Part shown: positions 11,609 through 21,673 of the stretch, piece after piece
Numbering within the stretch: position 1 is the stretch's first letter
Layout of the letters: the number at the start of each line of letters is the position of its first letter
NCBI GenBank assembly: GCA_036927565.1
Contig: JAYESD010000001.1
Location: 115,363,110-115,427,109 of the forward strand
From: Tuctoria greenei
Lineage: Eukaryota > Streptophyta > Magnoliopsida > Poales > Poaceae
Direction: 5' to 3'
Length of the DNA stretch: 64,000 bases
Position numbers and translations under genes: made by a program
The notes under the pieces: generated by a model
Databases searched by the model: none
Seen by the model: the letters and a program-made list of their open reading frames with translations, nothing else
Told to the model about the DNA's origin: nothing

Positions 11609-12907
11609 CTAAGAATAAAGCTTATAGGGGTGCTCAATATTCCATGGATTGGGAAGCGGAGTCCCATCCTCTGTTGCCAAGCGAACGCATACGGGACGGG
11701 ATACTTTGATCACTCGGAAAGGACCTTCCCAGCTGGGGGATAGTTTGTTCATCCCTTCACGAGTTAGTATTCTCCGCAGCACCAGATTTCCTTCTTCAAG
11801 CTGTCAATTGTGCACATGCCTTTGGTGATAGCGCCGGAGCGCCTGGCAATATCGTGCATTCCGAACAGCTGCTTGGCACCTTCCCTCGTCTACGAGGTCA
11901 AGGTCTTCACGCCGGAGCTTGTCTTGCGTGGCTTCCTCGAAGGTTCAAACCCAGAGTGACCCCATGGTGATCTTCGGAGGAAGGACCGCTTCAGCTCCGT
12001 ACACCAGGAAGAAGGGTGTCTCTCCAGTTGACCGGTTAGGTGTTGTCCTGCTCGCCCACAGTGCAGACGATAGCTCCTCTATCCAGTTGGCTGCATGTTT
12101 CTTTAGGCGCTAATATGTGCGTGTCTTGAGTCCTTTAAATATTTTTGCATTTGCTCTCTCGGTTTGTCCATTACTTGTCGGGTGAGCTAGTGATGCATAG
12201 CTGACTTGTATGTCAAGGTCTTCGCAGTATTCTTGGAATGTTGCACTTGTGAATTGGGTTCCGTTGTCAATTATGACTCTATTAGGAATTCCAAATCTGC
12301 AGACCATGGACTTCAAGAACTTGATAGCAGATTGCTTGTTGATATTCACAACTGGAGTAGCTTTAGGCCACTTGGTGAATTTATCGATGGCGGCGTACAG
12401 GAACCTGTAACCTCCGACGGCTTTTGGGAAAGGTCCCAAAATGTCCATCTCCCACACAACAAATGGCCATGCAGGAGGTATCATTTGTAGCGACTAAGCC
12501 GGTGTGTGAATTTGTTTCGCATGGAACTAGCACGCTTCACACTTTTTACCAGCTCAACTGCATCCTGGGGAGCTGTAGTCCTGTAAAAGCCATGCCAGAA
12601 GGCTTTACTGACAAACGTGTGAGAAGACGTGTGGTTCCCACACTCGCCTCCATGGATTTCTACGAGGAGCTCGCGACCTTTTTCCCGGCAATGCATCACA
12701 TTAGGACGCCGTAGGCACCACGCCAATAGAGATCCCCTTCTACCAGCGAGTATCTTTTAGCCAATATGACGATCCGGTCAGCGAATGAACCATCTTCAGG
12801 AAGGATGTTGTCCTTTAAGTAGCTCCGAATCTCCAAGATCCATGCATCGGAGCTATCTTGAGCCTCCAGATCTTGCACGCTGGGTTGTTCGGAGCTTCCT
12901 GCAATGC
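11609..12907 (-). pseudogene. Tat element 1: integrase
   Basis: Integrase joins retroelement cDNA to chromosomal DNA. An HHCC-type region reads around 12480-12900. The catalytic core reads at 12110-12484 (WEMDILGPFPKAV for the first Asp, IIDNGTQFTS for the second, SNGQTERANAK for the Glu), so the three acidic residues are present. A C-terminal part continues to the stop at 11609-11611 (ending NPWNIEH...). The frame is broken near 12110-12113 and at about 12480, so it is not translated as one piece. It matches the integrase of Tat copy 2 at 62240-63420. Confidence 0.85.
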
Positions 12908-14889
12908 CTACGATCCTTGGTGGACGCCATGGTAACAGGGCCACCGGGACCGCCAGCTTCGAGGTGCTGGTCTTGCACCTTCACTCAGTTCGGCAGGCTG
13001 AGCGACATGTGTTGACAATCTCCTGACAAAAACTCTCTCGGGAGCTTGAGCTCTGGTTGAAGCCTTTGTTAAAAGTTCATCAGCTTCAGCATTGTTGATA
13101 CGCTGGACATGGCAGAGGTCCATGACATGGACATCCTTCTGGAGCTTCTGGACTTCAAGGAGGTAAGCAGCAAGTTGTGGGTTGTTGCAGCTACATTCGC
13201 CTTTGACTTGCTTGATAATGAGTTGCGAATCACCCTTCACTAGCAACTGCTTGACGCCATTTGATTGCGCCACCTTGAGCCCGTAGATGAGAGTTTCATA
13301 CTCCGCCATGTTGTTGGTTGCCTTGAAATCAAGGTGTACCATGTACTTGACCTTCTCCCCAGTCGGAGCGAGGAAAAGGATACCAGCTCCGGCCCTTTGC
13401 TTTTGCACGGAGCCATCGAAGTAGAGAATCCAGTGAGGCTCGTTGAAGACCGGGACCTTGGGTTCCAGATTCTACTCACTGGGGCCCCCAGTATTTGATG
13501 AAGAAGGGGTCAACTCCAACATTAAGTCAGTCAATGTCTGACTCTTGATAGCATGTCAGGGCAAGAATTCAAGATCGAACTCTGCCAGCTCTGCTCCCCA
13601 CTTTGCAATGTTTCCCGTAGAGTTGGGGTTATGCAATATAGCACACAATAGATAAGAGGCTACCACTAATATCTTGTGGGCTTGGAAGTAATGACGAAGC
13701 TTCCTTGAGGCGACGAGAACTGCAAAGAGCAGCTTATGGACCTCAATGTATCGAGTCTTGGTGTCGTGGAGTACTTCACTGATGAAGTACACTGGCCGCT
13801 GGGTAGTTCGGGCCTTCTCAGAAGGTCCGAAGCTTCTTCTTCATCAACCCAGACCCTCCTGGAGGGGTCCGAACCTTCTTCTTGAGATTCTCGGGCCCTT
13901 CCGGAGGGATCCGAAACTTCTTCAGTAGTGAGAACTCCCTCGGTTGAGAGAGGTTGATCCTTTGGGAGTTTGCTTTGAGGATCTGCGCCTTGGGGCTGGG
14001 ACCCAGACTCGCCTTCAGGTAGTTCCGGACCCTCCCGGAGGGGCTGGGCTCCTAAACTGTAGGTGGCTCCGGTCTTTCCGCGACCTGGACCATGCTTACA
14101 ACCTCCGTAGTTGTCAAAATGTAAAGCTAAAGAGACTCACCAGGATTCGAAGCTACCAGGATTGGTAGTGTGGTGAGGAGCTGTTTGAGCTCTTGGAACA
14201 CCTTTTCTGCTTCTTCAAATCAGTGGAACGGTCCGGACTTCCTCAATAACTTGAAGAAGGGTAGCGCCCGTTCTGCCAGTCTTGAGATGAACCGGCTCAG
14301 CGCAGCTAGACATCCAGTTAGCTTCTGGACATCCTTGATACGGGCTGGGGGACGCATGTCTTTAATAGCCTTGATCTTCACCGGATTTGCCTCAATTCCT
14401 CGATGAGTCACCAAGAATCCGAGGAGCTTCCCAGAGCTAACCCTGAAGACACATTTGTTCGGGTTTAGCTTGGTGCGTGTAATGCGCAACTTGTTGAAGA
14501 TGGCTTGCAAGTTGTCAAGGAGTGACTCCTTGTTCTTCACTTTTACGACGATGTCATCGACGTAGACCTCCACTAGATCCCTGATGAGCTCTCCAAATGT
14601 TTTGTGCATGGCTTGCACAAAAGTTGAAGCAGCATTTTTGAGACCAAAAGGCATGGCATATAGCAATACAACCCATCTACTGTTATAAGGCAGTATGCTC
14701 TTCATCTTTCCTAGACATTAGGATTTGATGATATCCAGAGTATGCATCTAGGAAGCACAGTCGCTCACACCCAGAGGTGGAGTCCACTATTTGGTCTATC
14801 CTAGGTAGTGGAAATGGGTCTTTTGAACATGCCTTATTCAAGGTGGTATAGTCGATACACATCCGAAGCTTCCCACCGGTCTTAGGCAC
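12908..14889 (-). pseudogene. Tat element 1: reverse transcriptase and dual RNase H
   Basis: RT reads at 14889-14220 with CIDYTTLNKACSKDPFPLPR, FLDAYSGYHQI and the catalytic YVDD (LVEVYVDDIVVKVK). The ordinary gypsy RNase H follows (13792-13556, YFISEVLHDTKTRYIEVHKL) after a low-complexity acidic insertion at about 13800-14090. A second RNase H (13408-12908) has NNMAEYETLIYGLKVA and KGDSQLIIKQVKGE, the archaeal-type domain acquired by the Tat lineage. Frameshifts separate the parts (near 14690, 14220-13800 and 13480). Confidence 0.85.
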
Positions 14890-15144
14890 AACGACTGGGT
14901 TTGCCAGCCATCGTGGATGATGAACCTCCCGGATGAAACCAGCTTTGAGCAGCTTTTTGATTTCTTGTCAGATGAAGTTTTGCTGTTCGGTTGATTGCTT
15001 CCGAGACTTCTGGTGTATTGGCCATGCGTCAGGATATATCTTTAGGCTGTGCTCAATCACCTCCCTAGGGATCCTAGGCATCTGTGACGGTTGCCATGCA
15101 AACACGTCGAGATTCGCCAGGAGGAAAGTGATGAGCGTGAGATC

Positions 15145-15882
15145 CTATTTGTTGTCCAGACCTCCCGATATACGGGTGGTCTGGGCGGCATCAGAACTGA
15201 TTTGGATGACTTTGACGGGAATGTCGCTGTCGTCGCTTGGCTGCACACGTGGTGCAAAGGTTGAGCCTCGGTGACGAGTGTTCGGAGGTTGAGCAACTTG
15301 CTCCTTGCCGGATGCTTCCTCCTGCACTGTTGCAAGCGTGTGGAGTTCTTCCAGCACAGTGACTCGGGCAGTGCGGTCCCCGTGGATCCGGAGAACGACT
15401 AAGGGTGTCGGCATCTTCAACACCAGGTACTCATAGTGAGCTGCAGCCATAAACCTATACACGGTTGGCCTGCCTAGGATAGCGTTGAAGTGTAGGCTGA
15501 TGCGTACCACGTCGAAGACCAGCTTCCCGGTCCTGTAGTTTTCTCCAGTCCCGAAGATCACCAGGAGTGTAATTGAGCCGAGAGGACTGATAGTTCCCGG
15601 ACCTACCTCGGAGAAAGGACGTGAGGGGCGAAGGTCTGAGAGATTCAACTGGATCTTGACAAACGCTTCATAGCTGAGGAGGTTAAGTGTTGCCCCTCCA
15701 TCCACCAAGACATAGTAGAGTTGAACATTATTGATGGTAGGAGACACCATCAACGGCAGTTGAACAGCTCCGATCATGTTTATTGGGAAGTCTGAAGCAT
15801 CGAAAGTGATGGGGATGTCCATCAACTTCCGATGGGGTTCTGCCTTGGCAATAGGAGTTGTGGCAGCCATCTCCCGACACAT
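15145..15882 (-). pseudogene. Tat element 1: aspartic protease region
   Basis: This is an open stretch of 245 codons with a retropepsin-like core around YVLVDGGATLNLLS and a later NAILGRPTVYRFMAA that matches the flap/C-terminal hydrophobic-Gly region. The usual DSGA/DTGA is DGGA here; in Tat copy 2 the same spot reads DRGSGLNLI, so the site is variable in this family. The protease would cleave the Gag-Pol polyprotein inside the virus-like particle. It is followed directly by RT remnants at lower coordinates. Confidence 0.7.
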
Positions 15883-16028
15883 AGTCTTGAGGACGCGGCA
15901 GGAGGTGATATCCCAGAACCTTCCATATATGGTATGGAGAGTGTTCTGATGCTTGTTGTCGGATATGTCAGAATCATCGTCGACGGTGTTGTACTTAGCC
16001 TTCAGGACCTTCTTGGGTTCCTAGAAGC

Positions 16029-17554
16029 CTAGCTCCGGATCAACCGAAGCTTTGTTGACCTTCTGCTTTCCTTCCCGCTGGCTGAAAGGAGCTTCTTCTT
16101 GGTGCTTGTTGAAGTGGTCATCGAGGTTCTGGACCTCGCGGCAATCTTCAAGATTGTGTGTGCCCGTTTTGTGGATCGGACACCACATTTTCTGACCGTC
16201 GCCGTCTTCAACCGATGGTCGAGGACTTTTTCAGGGCGTGGCCCCCGACCACCCGGAGCTGCAACTGCAACCGCAGTAGGCGTGCCGGCCGACGGCTTCT
16301 TCTTGTCGTTGGAATTTTTCTTCTTCTTTCCACTACCGGAGGTAGTGGCTTCAGCCTTGGAGGACTTTTTATCAGCCACCGGAGCTGGCTTGGAGTGCAT
16401 TTCATGGCCTTCTGCACCTCTAGCACATTTGTCGGCTAGGCTGAAGAGCTCCATGACACTGGTTACATCTTTAGTCGCCAGCTTCTCCAACATCTTCTTG
16501 TCTCTAATGACCTATAAAATGCCACAATGATAGATGCGTTGCAGATGGAAGGAATGGTGTTCCGTACCTGGGAAAACCGCTGGATGAACGATCACAGCGA
16601 CTCTCTCGACTTCCGTTGTATGGCGAACAGATCCAGCTCTGTGCCACGTCGGGTGTAGGAGCTCCCAAAGTTAGCGGTGAATTGGTGGCAAAGCTCCACC
16701 CGACTGTTGATGGAGTCAGGCTAAAGACTCATGAACCAGGACCTAGCTGTCCTAGTTAGAGCCACATGAAAGTAATTGGCCATCACGGCCTCATTGCCTC
16801 CAGCCGCGAGGATGGCAGTGGAGTAGATTTGGAGGAATTCGACAGGGTTGACATTCTCGTCGTACTTCTCCGGCAACTGAGGCAGAAACTTCTGCGGCCA
16901 TTGGACCATGCACAGGTGCATGGACAGAGCCGAACAAATGCCCTCTACTCCCAAAGGTGAAGGGTTCTCACATGCAGCCCGCCTCTCGCGAGCACGCTCC
17001 ATGAGGACGCGACTGTCTTGCTGCCTATATGAGCAGTCAAGCTCCGACCGTAGATCATGGGTTGAGAACCTCGACGTCGTTTGAGTACGGCGTGCCCCAG
17101 AGGGCAGTGATATCACTTGCTGGGAAGGCGCGCGCCTCCGGTGCTGTGACGTCTGAGGACCAAGTCTGCCAGACAAGGCCCTACGCTGAGAAGGTACCTG
17201 CCCCGAAGGGGGAGGATCTTGGTTGCTGATGGCATTGGCTGCTGCTGCAATCAGATGTTCCACATCAGCGCGCCATTGCTCCATTGCGCCTTGAGGAGCT
17301 CCGGGCACCGGTGGACGCTGGAGAAGAGTACGCGCCGCGTTGATCGCGTTCTCAGGGTTATTGTGTGTCGTTGCAGTGACTGACGTGAAGACACCATCCT
17401 GTTGTCCGGCATTGTTTGCCGGAGCAATTGGTGGTGGTGGTGGAATGACGCGCGCCGGGACAACAGCACCAGTTGGCTGTTGCACGTTGGAGGGATTTCC
17501 TCCAGCAGGTTGCTTAACATGGTCGTTGGAGGATCCTGCGGCAGAGTTACCTAT
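16029..17554 (-). pseudogene. Tat element 1: gag
   Basis: The start equals the ATG of Tat copy 2 at 57432 but reads ATA here (17554-17552), so the start codon is lost. The N-terminal part (17485-16721) is Pro/Ala/Gln-rich with GAPQGAMEQWRADVEHLIAA, then the capsid-like region with WPQKFLPQLPEKYDENVNPV. The C-terminal part (16493-16029) is Lys-rich and includes a knuckle-like CPIHKTGTHNLEDC in another frame. Stops and frameshifts near 16500-16720 and 16160 break it. Confidence 0.8.
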
Positions 17555-17570
17555 CTCGAAATCTTAGGTG

Positions 17571-17588
17571 CCCTTACCTGGCGCGCCA
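17571..17588 (-). other. Primer-binding site of Tat element 1
   Basis: The minus strand reads TGGCGCGCCAGGTAAGGG three bases inside the LTR end at 17591. It matches the 3' end of a plant tRNA-Arg as I remember it (not checked). The same site is at 57393 in copy 2. Confidence 0.75.
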
Positions 17589-17590
17589 AA

Positions 17591-18425
17591 TGTCAAAGTG
17601 TGCGATCGACACTTCCCTGGTACTACTAAAGTGTAGTCCGCGGAGGTTCATATTCGGATGGGGCACGCGTAAGATTAGAACGAGACACTGGCACAGGGGA
17701 TTTTTACGTGGTTCGGGCCGGCTGAGCATAATACCCTACTCCAAGGGGTGGTTGTTGATTGTCTGAGTGTGTGCGTATGAGCTTGGTTGATTGGCCTTGG
17801 TTTCTACCGAGCGGCACAATCCTTTTATAGTCCAAGGACTAGCCGTTACATTGGCAGCCTGGCCTGACATGTGGCCCCAGCGGTATTTAATTACCTAATA
17901 AAAGATTTGTATGTAAGCATAATTAACAATGTAATAACACGCCTTAATGGTGGCGTTATCGATACTAAAGGTCCTCTGATTGTGTGTCATTAACATGGCA
18001 TTAATGACACGTAATCAGGTCTTGTAACGGCTGCTTTTAACTGTCCCTTGAATGTTCGCGCCGTTGGAGATCCAACAATCTTCTCGTTGCGGCTTAAGTC
18101 CAGAGGCTCGACACGTGGCATCTCTGGAGCTTCCCTCTGTGGGGAGGCAAGTCCGGAGCCGCTATACACGTGGCAGTAACGGAGCTTCCCTCTATTGGGG
18201 GTTAGGTCCGGGGCCTCAGGGCACGTGTCATGACCAGAGCTTCTCTATACAGAGAGTTAGATCCGGACTTGTGTTACACGTGCGGCACTGGAGCTGCCCA
18301 AACGAGGGAGACGGGCCCAGTGCTGCAGGACACGTGGAACCTTCAGAGGTCTTCAACTCGGATAGGTGGTACTTCGTAGCTTTTCTTGCGATATCGTGGG
18401 GTACCCGGTACGCAGAGTACCGACA
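17591..18425 (-). repeat. 5' LTR of Tat element 1 (835 bp)
   Basis: The LTR starts at 18425 (TGTCGGTACTC on the minus strand) and ends at 17591 (TTTGACA), next to the primer site. It matches 56537-57390 of Tat copy 2, including GGGTACCCCACGATA near the start. A TATA box (TATAAAAG) lies at 17822-17829 on the minus strand. Short tandem units such as CACGTGG followed by GGAGCTTCCCTCT repeat in U3 (18105-18330 on the plus strand). Confidence 0.88.
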
Positions 18426-18845
18426 GACCCCAAGGCCACCTTTGAGAGGGAAGAGTTCACGATGTACTAGATTTACATACGCATTAGATACTTTAGAGAT
18501 CACTCTGACACATCCACACTCTACAACCGACCCCATTATGAGGAGTCGGTTAGATAGCCCCCCTCGATCCTCTATAAAAGGGACACCAAGGCCACCATCG
18601 AGAGGGGAGAGTTCACAATGTGCTAGATTTACATTCGCATTTACATACGCATTAGATACTTTAGAGATCACACGAGCAAAGCTCCTTTGTAGCCCGTTTC
18701 TCTACACCTATAAAGCTAACAAAAATCTCAAAGGACTAGCACTCGATGTAGGACTACATCTCTCGTTTGAACTAGTATAAATCACTTGCCTATGTAGCTA
18801 GCCCTCCGGAGGCGAACAAGTAACAAAATGATTACTAGACGGTAA
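18426..18845 (+). repeat. LTR-like fragment with an internal duplication of about 155-160 bp
   Basis: The block starting GACCCCAAGGCCACC at 18426 is repeated from 18581 (GACACCAAGGCCACC), each followed by GTTCAC-ATG-CTAGATTTACAT-type sequence and by ATTAGATACTTTAGAGATCAC. A TATA-like CTATAAAAGGGA sits at about 18570. The tail near 18740-18785 resembles the R-U5 region of plant LTRs. I read it as an LTR remnant into which Tat element 1 inserted; the family is unknown. The long ORF across this stretch has no recognisable domain. Confidence 0.5.
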
Positions 18846-19119
18846 GACACTTTGGCTTTGCAGCTTTCCGTGGTCAGTGGAAAATCACACGTGCAGAGTT
18901 CAAATACAAAACTGGCACAACACAAAGTTCAAATACACACTAGTAAACAAGAACAAATGTGATACCTGAATTTGGTTACAACCTAGTTCAAATAAAGAAA
19001 TGATACATGAATAATTCGAATACATGAAACTACTGATACATGAATAAAGTCAAACAAATAAGTTCGAATACGTAAGTTCTCACATACACATTGCCGTCAC
19101 ACGAACATACAACTGATGG

Positions 19120-20055
19120 TGCACCATGTCACTAGTGATCGGAATCATCGTAGCTTGTGTTGTGGCGGGCAACGATTTCCCTCTTCAGAGCCTTGTAGTA
19201 AGCACGGGTAGCACCGTCGAAACCACTAAGGTCTTCTCATGATAATCTACTCTTCCTGATGCTCTTAGCAGCTAATTCTTGCTGCTGATTAGCCATCACT
19301 TGCTGCTTGATAGCCACCTCTTGCTGCCTAATTTTAAGCTTTTTGTTCTGAACAGTGTCATACATTTGAACCTTCTCACGTTCAAGATCATGTCGCTTTT
19401 CGTTCATGGTGTTCCTGAAGTCCAGGTCTTTGCTCCAGTGATCAATTTTAGCAAATTTCATCTCATGGAAGGTACCTGTCGAAAAATGTATGCAGTGAGG
19501 CATATGTTGGTAAATCATAGAAAACTGAATTAAAGTTAAGCGAGTGAGGAAAACATACCCGCAAGATGAATTGGAGCAGCTTTTCTTACAGGCAGCATTG
19601 GTAGCATCCCTGCCCATTGGCCACTTCGCACCAGTGGACTGAGAGTAAGGTTCATTAATGGTGCTGAAATCAATATTCAGATGATCATACATGATGCCAG
19701 GCTGGCTGGGTCTGCCATCTCTCACATGCTTCGTGTCCATTCATTTTGGCTCGTTTTTCAATGTCGTCCAGCAGTGCACTAGTGCGAAGCAACCCCTATG
19801 TCGGCCAGCATACGTAGCACAGGCACGTGTAGTCTGTACAAAATAGAAATCAACAGGCGAATTAGATAATGGAAGTTTTCATGTTCATTCTTTACAACAA
19901 ACGTATTTCAATAAAAACTATCATCGTGTTAGTGTCGATCGTGCCACTAGGTATCATGCGAACCTCGGTGGCGTACACATCAGCAAACTTGCTCACCACC
20001 TGCTTGATAGTGCCCCAACGACTTTGGAGGGATCAAACAGTTTGCTCCAGACAGG
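19120..20055 (-). pseudogene. MYB/SANT-like, NAM-associated protein remnant (PIF/Harbinger type)
   Basis: On the minus strand, an upstream part (about 20050-19930) encodes SLQSRWGTIKQVVSKFADVY, the end of a plant MYB/SANT-like domain. A second part (19740-19237) encodes KWPMGRDATNAACKK, then a Gln/Lys-rich coiled coil; this is the layout of the NAM-associated C-terminal domain. Such proteins are the DNA-binding partner of PIF/Harbinger transposases, and many are also host genes. A non-coding gap of about 190 bases lies between the parts (an intron or decay), and the frame stops at 19237 before EDLSGFDGATRAYYKALKRE continues. No DDE transposase is present. The upstream end is joined to LINE sequence at about 20050. 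Confidence 0.6.
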
Positions 20056-20078
20056 ATGCGCGGTTGCCATCACCCACC

Positions 20079-21089
20079 TTAACAGTTGTGGCGATCATAG
20101 AGTGAACGATCCGTTTGATCAACCGGCAGATGAATGTCGTTCCAGAAACCATCGGATCGCCTCCAGGTCAGCCAAAGCCACCTGAGTCTTAATGCTCGGC
20201 TAAATTTCTCTAGGTCCTTCAGCCCTAGTCCGCCATGAAGTAGTGGTTTGCAGACCACAGGCCAGCTAACCTTGCACTGAGCACCAGTAATAGGCCGTCC
20301 GCCCGCCCAGAGGAAACGCCTGCGAGTTCGGTCCAGGTTCGAGAGGAAGCGCTTGGGTGGTTTGAGGGCTGAGAGGAGGTAGGTGGCCATCGCTGACAGT
20401 GTTGTATGCACCAGTCCACGCCGTCCTGCAAACGTGAGAAGATTGCTCTGCCAGACTCCGAGTTTATTTGACATTCGGTCCTGCAGATCCTGTAGGTCAG
20501 ACATCATAATGCTGTGCGGTGTTAGTGGGAGTCCAAGATATTTGATCGGCCAGTCTGTACGGCGACCACCAAAGCTTGAGAGCATGCTTTCAAGATCCAT
20601 ATCAGAGCAGTGCAGAGGGATTACTGAGCTTTTGGCCATGTTGACCATCAATCCGGATGCATGACCGAAGAGGGACAGTATTTGCATGGCTCGGTCTGCA
20701 TCTTCTTTTACTGGATTGAGAAAGAGTGCTACATCATCCGCGTATAGGGAGAGGCGGAGACATGAGGCCGAGACACTTAATGGAGATAACAATCCGATTT
20801 GCGTTGCACGGTTGAATAGGTGTAACAAAGGATCAATTGCCAGAATAAACAGATATGGTGATAAGGAATCGCCTTGTCTCAAACCTCTAGCGTGGCAGAT
20901 CTCCGGGCCAGCCATGCCGTTCAGTCGGATTGAGGATTTCGTAGTAGACCAGAAAAGCGACATCCAATTCCTCCACCTCTGTGAGAAACCTCTGACCTCC
21001 AACAGTTCCAGCAGGTAATCCCAACGCACAGAGTCAGAGGCACGAGAGATATCAAGCTTGAACATGAGAATCGGTCGACATGCCTTATT
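20079..21089 (-). pseudogene. LINE ORF2, reverse transcriptase C-terminal part
   Basis: The protein reads FKLDISRASDSVRWDYLLEL, then GLRQGDSLSPYLFILAIDPL and the catalytic LSLYADDVALFL, followed by KYLGLPLTP and the thumb/connection. These are RT motifs of plant L1 elements. It is the continuation of 26678-28385 after removal of the copia element. A frameshift near 20100 ends it early at 20079; the next frame continues a few residues (VKVGDGNRAS). The protein would nick DNA and prime reverse transcription at the target; it is broken here. Confidence 0.9.
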
Positions 21090-21094
21090 GTAGT
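21090..21094. repeat. Target site duplication of copia element, low side
   Basis: GTAGT directly precedes the LTR and is repeated perfectly at 26673-26677. Confidence 0.95.
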
Positions 21095-21673
21095 TGTTGG
21101 AAATCCGGCCTGTTCAGCCCTGTTTCTAGCTCTGCAGGTGTGCTGTTCTGATCTGTTCGGCCAGAACAGAACTGATATGGAGTGCAGTTCAGTACAGGGC
21201 AATTCCTGCGTTCAGAACAGAGAGGACAGAGAGAGTAGAAGGCACCCCGGTGCTGATCAGATCGGAGAAGAAGGGAACAGAGAAGAACTCGCCGAGTTCC
21301 TGCTGGAACAGATGCGAAATCCTGATCTAGGCGAGTTAGGGAACTCGGCTAGATCAGGTTCTGCCGTGGGGAGGCCTGGTCTGGTGGAAAACTTGTATTA
21401 TTTTCTAATGAGGTACAGCAGAGGAGGGGCGCACCCCTGTTTATATAGGGGCCGGCTGGGAGAGTCCCAGGGCCTTACAACTCGATCTCCAATTTAAAAA
21501 CAGGACTCTATCTATTAGCAATAACTCTATGGACTCTAAACAGAATTTCTAATATTTTTCTGGACTCTATCTACTGACCGCTCCAGGGAGGTGGGCCCCC
21601 CCTGGGCGCGCGCGCCCCTGGTGGGCTCAGCCGCACCAGGCCGCCCCAGGCCCAGGCCCAGGGTCACCCGACA
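21095..21673 (-). repeat. 3' LTR of copia element (579 bp)
   Basis: On the minus strand it starts TGTCGGGTGACCC at 21673 and ends CCAACA at 21095. The gag-pol stop codon (TGA, 21664-21666) lies inside its first ten bases. Confidence 0.95.

Larger units (their letters stand above)
8080..18425 (-). mobile_element. Tat-lineage Ty3/gypsy element, copy 1, interrupted by the Tekay-like element
   Basis: On the minus strand the order is 5' LTR (17591-18425), primer site, gag, protease, RT, two RNase H domains and integrase (ending at 11609), then a long 3' spacer with a minisatellite, then an antisense coiled-coil ORF. The remaining 3' part and 3' LTR lie beyond the Tekay-like insertion and before the window. 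The second RNase H, the long 3' non-coding region with tandem repeats and the antisense ORF are hallmarks of the Tat branch (RIRE2, Grande, Retand, Ogre relatives). A second copy of the same family lies at 56537-64000 in the opposite orientation. All coding parts carry stops or frameshifts. Confidence 0.88.

Noticed and set aside
18052..18780. 242-codon plus-strand ORF across the Tat LTR and the LTR fragment
   Set aside because: It spans an LTR boundary and a tandem duplication, and no domain is visible.
19237..19740. Intact NAC transcription factor gene
   Set aside because: The similarity is to the NAM-associated C-terminal region found in Harbinger MYB-like proteins; there is no NAC DNA-binding domain.
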